Source: Acidobacteria bacterium 13_2_20CM_2_57_6 (GTDB taxonomy: Bacteria > Acidobacteriota > Terriglobia > Acidiferrales > UBA7541). Taken from it: a stretch of 64,000 nucleotides of DNA. Both the position numbers and the translations under genes were made by a program. The notes beneath the pieces were generated by a model. It did not search any database. It was not told where the DNA came from and saw nothing but the letters and a program-made list of their open reading frames with translations. Within the stretch, counting starts at the first letter, position 1; the number at the start of each line of letters is the position of its first letter. Shown here one piece after another: positions 44,399-52,518 of this stretch. The stretch is from the NCBI GenBank assembly GCA_001917435.1, contig MNEA01000124.1, positions 1 to 64,000 of the forward strand. The letters are read 5' to 3'.

Positions 44399-45379
44399 AT
44401 GGCCGCTCATTCCCACGACCATAGCCATGCCGGTCACGCGCATTCCGCCGGTCACACCCACGCTGGCCAGGGTCACGCCAGCCACGCTCACCCCGCGCTG
44501 CGTCCCTCTGTGCTCGGGTGGGCCATGGCCGCCACGCTTGGATTGGTTTTGGCGGAAGTTTTTGGCGGCATCCTGGGCCGCAGCGTCGCCCTTCTGAACG
44601 ACGCCGTTCACAATCTTTCCGATATTCCTGCGCTCGGTATTTCTTATCTCGCGATGCACTGGGCCGAACGGCCTGCCGATACCGAGAAGACCTATGGCTA
44701 TCATCGCGCTGGCACGCTCGCTGCATACACCAACGCGTTTGTCCTCGTCCTTCTCTCGCTCTGGCTCGGTTATGAAGCGTTCGAACGCTTGCGTTCCCCC
44801 GTCGAAGTGGTCGAAAGCTGGATGATTTGGACTTCCGTCGCCGCGCTCGCCGTGAACGGCGGCATCACGCTCGCTCTCGTGCGTGGACGCGGCGACCTCA
44901 ACCTCCGCAGCATCCTCATTCACAATTTTGGTGATGCGCTCTCCAACGTCGCCATCATCGCCGGCGCACTAATCATCCATGCGACGGGCGCGCGCTGGAT
45001 CGATCCGCTTCTCGGCTTGGCCATCGGTTTGCTCGTTCTCTGGTCCAGCGCCGGCATCCTGCGGGAATCCTCGCACATTCTTCTGGAGGGCCGCCCCCTC
45101 GATTTGCAGGTGGAAGACGTCGCCCGGGCCATGTTAAAGATCGAAGGCGTACAGGAAGTTCACGACGTGCATCTGTGGTCTCTCGGCGGCGGCCACCACG
45201 CGCTCAGTCTTCACGCGCGCGTCCCGGATATGCATCTCGACGAATGCGAGCGCCTGCTCGCCTCGATTAAGCAAGTGGCCTCGAAGGAATTTGCCGTCGA
45301 ACACACCACCGTGCAGTTGGAACGCGCAGGCCTTCCCGCACACTCCGGCTACGTGATGCCGGAACCCGCGAAAAACTAG
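44399..45379 (+). CDS. Cation diffusion facilitator, zinc/cobalt exporter (CzcD-like)
   Basis: The product of about 326 residues has a histidine-rich N-terminus (HSHDHSHAGHAHSAGHTHAG, metal binding), six transmembrane segments with LLNDAVHNLSDIPAL and LIHNFGDALSNVAII carrying the H-x3-D transport sites of zinc-type CDF proteins, and a C-terminal ferredoxin-like domain (VEDVARAMLKIEGVQEVHDVHLWSL). It exports divalent metals in exchange for protons. ATG 44399 is the start before the His-rich tail. The stop lies three bases from the end of the convergent gene. Confidence 0.93.
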   Translation: MAAHSHDHSHAGHAHSAGHTHAGQGHASHAHPALRPSVLGWAMAATLGLVLAEVFGGILGRSVALLNDAVHNLSDIPALGISYLAMHWAERPADTEKTYGYHRAGTLAAYTNAFVLVLLSLWLGYEAFERLRSPVEVVESWMIWTSVAALAVNGGITLALVRGRGDLNLRSILIHNFGDALSNVAIIAGALIIHATGARWIDPLLGLAIGLLVLWSSAGILRESSHILLEGRPLDLQVEDVARAMLKIEGVQEVHDVHLWSLGGGHHALSLHARVPDMHLDECERLLASIKQVASKEFAVEHTTVQLERAGLPAHSGYVMPEPAKN

Positions 45380-45382
45380 CCT

Positions 45383-46177
45383 TCACGCCGGTAGCCGAAA
45401 AGTTAGTCCGCGTTGTTCGTTGAACTGTCTCGTGGCGTCCAGGTCCAGCGCATCCAGCGTGACCGTGTGACGCAATCCCTGGCTGGTAACATATCGTAGC
45501 GCCCCGTTTTCCCAGGAGTAAGCCACCGCAAAAAATATCGTCCCATCCCGCCGCACGAAAACAAATCCATCGTTGTCGGACGAAGCTGCGTTTTCGGCTT
45601 CAGCCGCTGGCGCCTGGCCCGGTCCCGTCGCTGACTCGCTTGCTCTGCGACGGCGGCTTGCCTCGCGAGCTTCAACACGAGCTTCAATTTCTGCCTCTTC
45701 CGCCGCCGAAGCATCCGCCGCCGAAGTTTCGTCTATTGCTGCCTGCGAACCCGGCAGGAAAAATCCGCCGTCAAAAAATGGAAAGAAAGCAGGAACTCCA
45801 AGTCCGCGTCCACGCAATCCTACCGTCCCCGATCCGCAGATTGCCGCTTGGTGTACCGCATCAAATCCAAGTCCTGGTGCCGAGTTGCAATCCGGCCTTC
45901 GACCAATTCCCTCTCCATCGAAACGCCTTCTCGTTGTGACCGGTCGCCGCGTGCTCCTCACCACAGGCATCGCCGTTCGCGGGCGAACCGTTCCGCCCCT
46001 CACTACCGTCCGCGGCATAGGCACCATCTGCGAAGTCCCTGCGCGCGGTGCCGCCATCGCTACCTTTGGCGCAACCGCCGCAGCATGAGAAACAGGCGCC
46101 ATCGCCCCGCGCCCTTGCGCATGTACAGCTGCCGGCGAAATTGCCACGAAACCTGCGAGGAGAATTTGGCGGACCAT
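45383..46177 (-). CDS. Exported protein of unknown function, arginine/alanine-rich
   Basis: The product of about 264 residues has a signal peptide (RQILLAGFVAISPAAVHAQ), a low-complexity alanine-, proline- and arginine-rich stretch, a PDCNSAPGLGFDAVHQAA segment with two later cysteines, a charged helical region (EEAEIEARVEAREASRRRRA) and a C-terminal beta domain (GFVFVRRDGTIFFAVAYSWENGALRYVTSQG). I recognise no family, but the C-terminal domain looks conserved in style with other acidobacterial secreted proteins. ATG 46177 has AGGTGG upstream; upstream codons of the frame are ignored. Confidence 0.65.
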   Translation of the reverse strand: MVRQILLAGFVAISPAAVHAQGRGAMAPVSHAAAVAPKVAMAAPRAGTSQMVPMPRTVVRGGTVRPRTAMPVVRSTRRPVTTRRRFDGEGIGRRPDCNSAPGLGFDAVHQAAICGSGTVGLRGRGLGVPAFFPFFDGGFFLPGSQAAIDETSAADASAAEEAEIEARVEAREASRRRRASESATGPGQAPAAEAENAASSDNDGFVFVRRDGTIFFAVAYSWENGALRYVTSQGLRHTVTLDALDLDATRQFNEQRGLTFRLPA

Positions 46178-46410
46178 CGTACCCACCTGAAGACCCGGCC
46201 TTCTGGGCCTTCCGCGATGAGCCATCACGCACAACCCATCGCCACTAACAAGGATGCGCCCGCCACGCCATAGGTTTCAATCCAATTCGCTCTCTTCCTC
46301 TGAAATTCTTGCGCTCAGGATGCCCCTTCCTTCGGCTTCCTTCAACCCCTCTCATTGCTTCCCCTATTCCCTATCCCCCATTCCCTTCACTGTGTTATAA
46401 CCGTCCAGCC

Positions 46411-46635
46411 GTGGAACGCGCCGCGAAGTGGGGGTCAGCCCAGGTCCACGCCGAGTCGGCACAGGCCGCTGCTCGATCCGATGATGTGTCTTTGCAGGGC
46501 GGCCAAAGTCTCACCGCTCGTACAGAAGATCCTTCGCGGTATTGTCCCGTTTGCTCGCAGCGGTTGGAGTCTCGGCGCTGCAAGTTGATCTGCGCCGTAT
46601 GCGGCTATTACATGTCCTGCGCGGACTATTATTAG
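46411..46635 (+). CDS. Small zinc-ribbon protein
   Basis: The C-terminal 32 residues (YCPVCSQRLESRRCKLIC, then VCGYYMSCADYY) form a Cys-rich zinc-ribbon-like unit with CPxC, CKLxC and CGYYMSC. The start is uncertain: GTG 46411 gives 74 residues and lies just after a TATAAC box; the frame also opens at TTG 46309 with implausible proline-rich codons. This kind of short ribbon occurs as a conserved small protein in several phyla, function unknown. It precedes the STAS gene by 132 bases. Confidence 0.55.
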   Translation: MERAAKWGSAQVHAESAQAAARSDDVSLQGGQSLTARTEDPSRYCPVCSQRLESRRCKLICAVCGYYMSCADYY

Positions 46636-46767
46636 CCGCCCGGTGATTTGACCCTTGCCCGGTCTTCGATTACGATTCATCGCTCTGGGGATATCCTTTT
46701 TTGATAAGCTTTACGGCTCCGGCACGGGTTGCCACCGGAACCGCTTTCCGATGAGGAGGAAACTAAC

Positions 46768-47127
46768 GTGGCTTTGAAGATGACCAACCGCGAAGTGGAC
46801 GGCGTGTCCGTGGTGGCGCTGGACGGCCGCATTGTGCTCGGCGAGGAAAGCAATGCCTTGCGCGAGAAAGTAAAAGGCTTGATCGCCGAAGGGAAAAAGA
46901 AAATTGTCCTTAATATGGACAACGTAACCTTTATTGACAGCGCCGGCCTCGGCACGCTCGTTGCCTCGCATCACAGCGTGAAGACGCAGGGCGCCTCGCT
47001 TCGGCTCTGCCACCTCGGCAGCAAGTTCCAGGAAGTCCTGCAAATCACCAAGTTGCTGACCGTCTTCGACGTCTACAAGACGGAAGCGGAAGCCGTAGCC
47101 AGCTTCTCCAAGAGCGCCGGAGCATAA
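46768..47127 (+). CDS. STAS-domain anti-sigma factor antagonist
   Basis: The product of about 119 residues is a single STAS domain: VSVVALDGRIVLGEESNALREKV, KKIVLNMDNVTFIDSAGLGTLV with the phosphorylatable serine in IDSAGLG, and GASLRLCHLGSKFQEVLQITKL. Such proteins bind anti-sigma or switch kinases when not phosphorylated. Translation starts at GTG 46768, with GAGGAGG eight bases upstream. No partner kinase or sigma factor gene is nearby. Confidence 0.92.
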   Translation: MALKMTNREVDGVSVVALDGRIVLGEESNALREKVKGLIAEGKKKIVLNMDNVTFIDSAGLGTLVASHHSVKTQGASLRLCHLGSKFQEVLQITKLLTVFDVYKTEAEAVASFSKSAGA

Positions 47128-47290
47128 GCGTCCAGACCGGATAGCAAACCCCACGCACGCTGGTTTTGCGTGTGTGACCTTTACCGGAGGGCACGCCCCT
47201 GCAAGCCCTCTTCATTTTGTGTTTTCTCCCCGATTTTCGATTTCACTGTTCCATTTTCCGCCGTGTTATCTTTTCCCCCGTGCATTCGCC

Positions 47291-48016
47291 ATGAATTCGA
47301 AGTCCAAACTTGTCGCGAAATCCTTCAAAGCCATGCTCGAGCGTATCCCCTCGCGCTTCAACTGGGTCACTATCCGCATTCCGTTCGACGTCACTAAAGT
47401 TTGGGGAACGCGCGCCAAAGTCCGCGTCAAAGGCGAAATCAACGGCTTTCCGCTTCGCGCTTGGGTCTTCCCCACCACCAAGGGCTACCAGTGCATGCTC
47501 ATCAAAAAGAGTTTGCAGACCGGCGGCAACGCCTCCGTCGGCGACACCGCGCACTTCCGCCTCGAACCGGACACCGCAAAACGCGTCGCCATCATTCCCG
47601 CCGAATTCGAGCGCATCCTCAAGCAAGACCGCTCCTTCCGCCGCTGGTTCGACAAACTCACGTTTTCCATGCGCCAGTGGATCTGCTATTGGATCGTCAG
47701 CGTAAAAAGCCCCGAAGCCCGCGTCCGCCGCGCCGAGCAAGTCGCCGAACAGCTTATGGCCACCATGGAGGCCGAGCTCGACCTGCCGCCCATTCTGAAA
47801 CTCGCCTTCGCCCGCGATCCCCGTGCCCTTCAAGGCTGGCAGTCCATGACTCCTCTGCAGCGCCGCTACCAGTTGCTCGGCATCTTCTACTGCCGCACCC
47901 CCGAAACCCGCGACCGCCGCATCGCCAAAATGCTCGAAGACGCCCTCGCCCGCCTCGAAGGCAAACCAAAAACCAAAGCAGCCCGCGCAGAAGCAGCCCA
48001 CGAAGAACTTGAGTAG
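47291..48016 (+). CDS. DUF1905 / YdeI-OmpD-associated family protein
   Basis: The product of about 241 residues has an N-terminal DUF1905 beta-barrel domain (WVTIRIPFDVTKVWGTRAKVRVKGEINGFPLRA broken over residues 18-55, KGYQCMLIKKSLQTGG, GDTAHFRLEPD) and a helical bacteriocin-protection YdeI-like middle (FRRWFDKLTFSMRQWICYWI). A helical C-terminal extension ends in KTKAARAEAAHEELE. Function unknown. ATG 47291 is the natural start; the frame opens earlier through non-coding sequence. A dispersed palindrome begins at its stop codon. Confidence 0.8.
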   Translation: MNSKSKLVAKSFKAMLERIPSRFNWVTIRIPFDVTKVWGTRAKVRVKGEINGFPLRAWVFPTTKGYQCMLIKKSLQTGGNASVGDTAHFRLEPDTAKRVAIIPAEFERILKQDRSFRRWFDKLTFSMRQWICYWIVSVKSPEARVRRAEQVAEQLMATMEAELDLPPILKLAFARDPRALQGWQSMTPLQRRYQLLGIFYCRTPETRDRRIAKMLEDALARLEGKPKTKAARAEAAHEELE

Positions 48017-48040
48017 CGGCGACTTTATGTCGTCATCTTG
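48013..48040. repeat. Family A palindromic repeat, degenerate copy
   Basis: GTAGCGGCGACTTTATGTCGTCATCTT is a degenerate copy of the GTAGCGGCGGCCTTCAGGCCGCCATC family; the inner inverted repeat GGCGAC/GTCGTC is preserved with wobble pairing. It overlaps the stop codon of the DUF1905 gene. Confidence 0.6.
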
Positions 48041-48182
48041 CCTTACCAACGCCGCTATTTTGTCTCTTCCGGCTCGCTTCTCCCCTTGACTCGCGCCATG
48101 CCCACCTCGTAGGCTCCATCCTACGGTTCCTTCGGCCCCTTTCGAGTTACGACATTCTGGCGATCGCTCGTGGAGGATTCCG

Positions 48183-48611
48183 ATGGGGAAAATCAACCTA
48201 ACACGCCTGTTTCTCGGAGGCTTGCTGGCTGGCTTGATCATAAACATCTTCGAATATGTCTTAAACGGCGTTGTGTTTGCTTCCCAATGGGACGCGTACA
48301 TGAAAGCCCTCGGTCGTCAAATGCGTCCTGGCGCCATTCCCTTCTTCATCCTTTCTGCCTTCGTGGCCGGTATTGGCGTGGTTTGGCTGTACGCCGTCGC
48401 GCGGCCTCGTCTTGGAGCGGGTGCCAAAACAGCCGTCCTCACCGGAGCTGCCTACTGGTTCTTCGCGTACGCGATTCCAGACGCCAACTACGTCGCCGCC
48501 AACGTGGCCCCGGGGCGTCTTACACTCGCCATTTGTCTCATTTTGCTTGTCGGCGTGGTCCTCGCCTCCGTTTGCGGCGCGTGGGTCTACAAAGAGCAAG
48601 CTAATCCCTAA
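48183..48611 (+). CDS. Small four-TM membrane protein
   Basis: The 142-residue protein has four hydrophobic stretches (FLGGLLAGLIINIFEYVLNG, FFILSAFVAGIGVVWLYAV, AVLTGAAYWFFAYAI, LTLAICLILLVGVVLASVCGAWVY) and short polar loops. GGAGG stands eight bases before ATG 48183. Similar short membrane proteins without assigned function are widespread in Acidobacteriota. It is isolated between repeat-bearing gaps. Confidence 0.78.
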   Translation: MGKINLTRLFLGGLLAGLIINIFEYVLNGVVFASQWDAYMKALGRQMRPGAIPFFILSAFVAGIGVVWLYAVARPRLGAGAKTAVLTGAAYWFFAYAIPDANYVAANVAPGRLTLAICLILLVGVVLASVCGAWVYKEQANP

Positions 48612-49002
48612 TTTACTTTACGTTTGTTCGCATCCCGGTTTGGTGTTACGGGACGCGCATTCTCCGTCCCGGACGCTGCTGCAGGTTGCGTCGTTTGCAT
48701 CCTGAGGTTCCTTGGTACCCGTAGCGGCGACCTTTAGGTCGCCATCTTCTCTTCAGGGGGTCGGAGCTTTAGCTCCGACATTAGCAGCCCGGCGTGATGG
48801 GGCTTTAGCCCCTGAGGAAATGTAGCGGCCGAACTTCAGTCCACTCCACGTAGCGGCGGCCTTCAGGCCGCCATCCTGCTTCCGCCTTTCTCCCCCCGTG
48901 TCATCGCGACCGCAGCGGAGGGATTTTTCTCTGCATTTCCTTTTCTGCTTTCTAGTTTCTGCCTTCTAGTTTCTTGCCCCCTCCGAAACTAACCACTTAC
49001 AA
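48612..49002. repeat. Repeat cluster between two genes (families A, B, C)
   Basis: This 390-base gap has no gene. It holds family A palindromes GTAGCGGCGACCTTTAGGTCGCCATC (48721-48748) and GTAGCGGCGGCCTTCAGGCCGCCATC (48850-48876), related hairpins GTCGGAGCTTTAGCTCCGAC (48760-48779) and GGGGCTTTAGCCCC near 48799, a family C copy GTCATCGCGACCGCAGCGGAGG (48899-48928), and a family B pyrimidine tract TTTCTAGTTTCTGCCTTCTAG (about 48941-48975). Confidence 0.75.
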
Positions 49003-49725
49003 CTAATCGCCAGGCACCAGGTACCTCTTCGACGCATTTGCCCAGCGGACTCGCACCAGCCAGAAAATCAGCAAAATCAGTGGAAGTATGGTGAGAATTA
49101 AATACAAGGTTGTGCCGAATATAGCCGGGGATAGATGTTTCCCGAGCCCCACTTCCGAAAGCAATCTCAGTGGGCGGTTGGACGGTCCCAGGAAAAAAGA
49201 CCCCGCTGCGATGAACAGCCCAAAGCACATGCGCCAGAGATGCCGCGCGATGCGCTTTGCTCCAAGAACACCGCCGCCCACCAACATGCGCACGTCCCCC
49301 GCGGCAGCAAGCAGACAAATGGAACCCATGAACAACATCATTCCGACGGGAACTCCGTCTACTGAGTTCGCTCCGCCGCGCAGGACTTTAAGACCATACA
49401 CCCAGTTGAAGATGCCAATCGCCAAGGGAATCAGTAGCGCAACCCAATCAAAACGGCTCGTTTCCCCGTCTCTGCGCCTGGTAGTCAACCATGCCGTTGT
49501 AATCAAATAAAAGGTCAGCAAGCCCCCCACAACATTCGGCGTCTGGTGCTTCAGGATCGCCAGGTACACCGCGGCTGCAGCCAGGGTGAGCATGGATACA
49601 ACAAAGACCTTTCCCGCCAGCACATGGCGGAGGGAACCTTTGCGGAAAGACATTGCAGCGGTCCCGGACAACAACCCCAGGGTTCCACCACAAATATGAA
49701 CAAGCAGTATGGGCGAATAGGACAT
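49003..49725 (-). CDS. DUF2306-like multi-pass membrane protein
   Basis: The 240-residue protein has about seven hydrophobic segments, beginning ILLVHICGGTLGLLSGTAAMSFRKG, the DUF2306-type start with a helix-1 histidine and short basic loop (KGSLRHVLAGKVF). Later RHLWRMCFGLFIAAGSFFLGP adds another membrane segment with histidine. Histidines in helices suggest possible heme or metal binding, but function is unknown. It is flanked on both sides by repeat clusters. Confidence 0.8.
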   Translation of the reverse strand: MSYSPILLVHICGGTLGLLSGTAAMSFRKGSLRHVLAGKVFVVSMLTLAAAAVYLAILKHQTPNVVGGLLTFYLITTAWLTTRRRDGETSRFDWVALLIPLAIGIFNWVYGLKVLRGGANSVDGVPVGMMLFMGSICLLAAAGDVRMLVGGGVLGAKRIARHLWRMCFGLFIAAGSFFLGPSNRPLRLLSEVGLGKHLSPAIFGTTLYLILTILPLILLIFWLVRVRWANASKRYLVPGD

Positions 49726-50276
49726 CGACCCTTCTTGGAGAGATATACGTGGACCGGCCCCTCAGTGTTTCAAGCCACCACCACCGAACGTTAATCAAAA
49801 AGCGAAGATTGACCATTCCCCTCGTACTCCGCCTACCGCGTCATTCCGAACGGAGCAGGCCGACTTTCTCTTCCCCTTTTGCTCCTGCAAAAGGGGCGGC
49901 CTGCGGATATGAGGAATCTCTCTTCTCTTCGCACCCCGTAGCGGCGGCCTTCAGGCCGCCATCTTCTCTTCAACGTTCTGCTTTCTAGTTTCTGCCTTCT
50001 GGTTTCTAGTTTTTCCTCGCTCCTCCTCCCCTCCGCCTGTCATCCCGAGCGCAGCGAGGGATCTGCTTCTCTCTTCGCTGCTAATTTCGAGTTTCTGCTC
50101 TCCAATTTCCAGTTTCTGATTTCTAGTTTCGCTGTTCACCCCCGCCCACGCCGATGGGCCCCCCACCAGTTCTTGACCCCGTAGCTCCGTCGGAGTACCG
50201 TTCCCTTGCTTCCCAGGGAAGTCCTCTTGGGGAGCCAAACCCTTCATTTCCAATCTTTCCGCAAAAGGAGGAGAAC
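49726..50276. repeat. Second repeat-rich gap (families A, B, C)
   Basis: No gene is supported in these 550 bases. They hold a family C copy (GTCATTCCGAACGGAGCAGG, about 49839-49860; GTCATCCCGAGCGCAGCGAGGG, about 50038-50060), one perfect family A palindrome (49938-49964) and family B pyrimidine tracts (about 49977-50016 and 50085-50130). The reading frame of the next gene is open into this gap, but its ribosome binding site fixes the start at 50277. Confidence 0.7.
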
Positions 50277-50600
50277 ATGCTCTCACGCCTCATCACTTGC
50301 ACCATAAACCCGGCCAAGCTAAATGACTTCAAGAACGCGCTGAACAACCAATTTCTGCCGCGCATCCAAGCGCAGCCCGGATTCGTCGATAACATCGAGT
50401 CGCTGGACCCTGCCACGGGACAATTCAGCTGCATGACACTGTGGAAGACACAGTCGGACGTCGAAAACTACGACAACGGTCTCTTCAAGGAAGTCGCAGC
50501 CAGCCTGGTTCCGCTGATGCAGGGAAATCCAACCGTACAGACCCTTCCCGTTGAGAACTCCTCGGTACATCACCTAAAAGCAGGAAAAGCTGCGGCATAA
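50277..50600 (+). CDS. Antibiotic biosynthesis monooxygenase (ABM)-like small protein
   Basis: The product of about 107 residues has the ferredoxin-like dimeric alpha/beta-barrel pattern: MLSRLITCTINPAKLNDFKN, FLPRIQAQPGFVDNIESLDP, FSCMTLWKTQSDVENYD. ABM-type proteins act as monooxygenases without cofactors or as heme or quinone handlers; here the role is unknown. AAAAGGAGGAG lies six bases before ATG 50277, a very strong site. A terminator follows directly. Confidence 0.8.
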   Translation: MLSRLITCTINPAKLNDFKNALNNQFLPRIQAQPGFVDNIESLDPATGQFSCMTLWKTQSDVENYDNGLFKEVAASLVPLMQGNPTVQTLPVENSSVHHLKAGKAAA

Positions 50601-50617
50601 GTCTATCGATGGTCAGA

Positions 50618-50653
50618 ACGGGCGAGCCGATCACGGTTCGCCCGTCGTCTTTT
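50618..50653 (+). terminator. Rho-independent terminator after the ABM-like gene
   Basis: ACGGGCGAGCC pairs with GGTTCGCCCGT across the six-base loop GATCAC (one G-T pair), followed by CGTCTTTTCTG. It lies 18 bases after the stop codon and is the clearest terminator on the plus strand. Confidence 0.85.
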
Positions 50654-51228
50654 CTGCCTCGCCACTCGCCACTAATCACTGCCTTTTCCCTTTCTGCTTT
50701 CTAGTTTCTGCCTTCTAGTTTCTAGTTTTCCTTTTGAATTTCGAAACTGGAATCCCGCAACCACGCAGCATTTAACTTCATCTGCATCTCTCCTCACCGC
50801 CGCGCAAATCTGCACCCGGCACGGGTCCCGGCCGCAAACCCGCCTGACGTAACCCGCTCACTATCATTTGCGTTTGGTGTTTACTTCCCGCGGCATACCC
50901 GCAAGCTACGCCAGTCGCCGTTAACATGCCCCGTGCGAAAGAGAAACGCTTGCACTTATACTGTAGGCGTGGCAGACAGGGTCGAAAGACGCAGGGTCGC
51001 AATCACGGCTGACCTAAAAACAAAGGACGTAGCGCGGGAATGGGCATTTTTTGCACTGTGCGGGCTTTCATGAGGTTTCGCGGGCGGGAGGCCCTAAGAG
51101 ACACTTACCAAAAACACGGAGGGGTCCCGGTTATTGTTAACCAGGAATCAGATAATTGGAGAGTACCCCGATCGAATCCCTCGGAACAAATCGGCTGGTG
51201 GGGCGTATTACCTGACAGGGGGTGGATC
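50654..51228. other. 575-bp gap with a pyrimidine-tract repeat, no gene supported
   Basis: A family B tract (TTTCTGCTTTCTAGTTTCTGCC, about 50690-50735) occupies the first part. The rest, to the zinc-ribbon membrane protein gene, has a frame open from 51040 whose first 63 codons show no domain; a cytosine-rich stretch around 50780-50940 shows no convincing gene on either strand. Confidence 0.55.
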
Positions 51229-51882
51229 ATGTATTGCGATCGATGCGGGAACGAACTCACCCTTGGGGGACAATACTGCACGAAGTGCGGGAAAGCGATT
51301 CTGCCGGGCGGAGCGGCGACCTCTTCAGCGACGACAGGTCAAGGCATTGGGTTTACGGGAACTCATGGGGGGGCTACAGGAACTTATGGAGAGCAGGCCG
51401 GCATGGCGGCCGGGGCGCCTGCCCGGGCAGCGGCCGCGTCCGATGGGCGCGTGCGGCGCAACATCCACCGGCTGGCGGTCCTTTGGACGATCAGCGGGAT
51501 TCTCCGGCTGGTGGCTGTCGGCTGGATGATGATCTTTGGCAGGATGTTTATTCCGTTTATGCGCGGCCCAATGGTGTGGCCATTGGGAAGCAGATGGGGC
51601 TGGGACTTTCCTTTCTCGGTCGCCCTCTTTCCGCTGGGCATTTTTCTCGGACTCTTCGGTGTGCTGCACCTGGTTCTGGCGTGGGGACTGTTCGAGCGCG
51701 AGCCTTGGGCACGGTTCCTGGGGCTAGCTCTGGGTTTCCTGGCGCTGATCCGTTTTCCGTTTGGCACTGCACTGGGGATTTATACGCTATGGGTGCTGCT
51801 GCCGGAGGCTTCCGCCAGCGAGTACGACCGCCTGGCGCAAAACGGCGGCCACGTGAATTCCGCCGCCGCTTCGTCGCATTGA
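51229..51882 (+). CDS. Zinc-ribbon-headed membrane protein
   Basis: The product of about 217 residues begins with a zinc ribbon (MYCDRCGNELTLGGQYCTKCGK, two CxxC knuckles at residues 3-6 and 17-20), a glycine/alanine linker, then four hydrophobic segments (LAVLWTISGILRLVAVGWMMIF, FSVALFPLGIFLGLFGVLHLVLAWGLF, FLGLALGFLALI, TALGIYTLWVLLP). The ribbon should be cytoplasmic. ATG 51229 follows CAGGGGG. Similar zinc_ribbon_2 proteins with a membrane part are frequent in Acidobacteriota; their role is unknown. Confidence 0.8.
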   Translation: MYCDRCGNELTLGGQYCTKCGKAILPGGAATSSATTGQGIGFTGTHGGATGTYGEQAGMAAGAPARAAAASDGRVRRNIHRLAVLWTISGILRLVAVGWMMIFGRMFIPFMRGPMVWPLGSRWGWDFPFSVALFPLGIFLGLFGVLHLVLAWGLFEREPWARFLGLALGFLALIRFPFGTALGIYTLWVLLPEASASEYDRLAQNGGHVNSAAASSH

Positions 51883-51898
51883 GACAGAAGCGCAGAAA

Positions 51899-52192
51899 TC
51901 AGAAACTAGAAACTAGAAGAGGCAGAAAATCAAAAGCAGGATGGCGACCTGAAGGTCGCCGCCTCGCGACTCTGCAGGCGGATTTTTCGAGGAGTTCGTG
52001 GATGAGGGTTTGGTAGGGTTTGGATTGTTTGGCAGCCATGCGGCGGAGCCGGCGAAGCAGTTGCGGGGCAATGCGAATGGCGATGAGCTGTTTTGCTTTT
52101 CCCGAAACGGGGCGGCCGACTCTGCGGGAGCGGCGCAGTTCGGCATCGGTCGATTCCGGGATGTCGGACAGGTCGAGCTTGCTATCCGGCAT
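51899..52192 (-). CDS. brnA: BrnA-type antitoxin, read through into dispersed repeats
   Basis: The product of about 97 residues carries a BrnA/CopG-like ribbon-helix-helix region: RPVSGKAKQLIAIRIAPQLL followed by RRLRRMAAKQSKPYQTLIHELLEKS. The start ATG 52192 overlaps the end of the brnT reading frame, the usual toxin-antitoxin overlap. BrnA dimers bind DNA and neutralise BrnT RNase. The domain ends at LLEKSA; the last 24 or so residues (ending LPLLVSSF) are encoded by a family A palindrome and a family B tract, so the natural end has been replaced by repeat sequence. Confidence 0.75.
   Translation of the reverse strand: MPDSKLDLSDIPESTDAELRRSRRVGRPVSGKAKQLIAIRIAPQLLRRLRRMAAKQSKPYQTLIHELLEKSACRVARRRPSGRHPAFDFLPLLVSSF
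51940..51963. repeat. Family A palindrome within the brnA reading frame
   Basis: GGATGGCGACCTGAAGGTCGCCGCC is the reverse complement of the family A repeat GTAGCGGCGGCCTTCAGGCCGCCATC with a one-pair change. It is followed on the left by an inverted family B tract (AGAAACTAGAAACTAGAAG, about 51900-51925). Confidence 0.7.
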
Positions 52193-52462
52193 AGGCTTTG
52201 CGCTCTTTGCGTGTCGCCTGGCGCGCGCTGATGATGCGAATGATTTCTTTGTCATCTTTCAGCCTCCTGGGCATGTATATGACGATCAGAATCCGACCTG
52301 TGACCGAAGCTCCCAAACGCTTGGAGAGAAATTCACCATGGGAGTGCTCGGGATCGTGCAGTCGAGGGCTTCGGGGTCACCGAAGACGGTGGCAGCCTCC
52401 TCGAAGGACACGCCGTGTTTCTTCAGGTTGCTCAGGGCTTTCCGGGCGTCCCAAGAGAACAC
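52182..52462 (-). pseudogene. brnT: BrnT-type toxin gene, frameshifted
   Basis: From GTG 52462 the frame reads FSWDARKALSNLKKHGVSFEEAATVFGDPEALD, the BrnT N-terminus with its WD..K..NLKKHGVSFEEA motif. A missing base near 52358-52361 shifts the frame; the rest reads DPEHSHGEFLSKRLG, RILIVIYMP and EIIRIISARQATRKERKAYAG, the catalytic and C-terminal part of the RNase. So the toxin is split in two and probably inactive, unless the base was lost in sequencing. Its last codons overlap brnA. A small upstream gap of 56 bases separates it from DUF1015. Confidence 0.78.
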
Positions 52463-52518
52463 ATTACTGTATATACGCTAATTCAGCGAGGATGTAAAGA
52501 GGAGGCGGCTCAGATTTC

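Noticed and set aside
48721-49964. CRISPR array
   Set aside because: The repeats are palindromic, irregularly spaced, vary in sequence and are spread over several gaps, with no cas genes; they are dispersed intergenic repeats.
50778-51002. 74-codon minus-strand ORF in the gap before the zinc-ribbon protein
   Set aside because: Cysteine/arginine-rich random-looking translation, no ribosome site and no recognisable motif.
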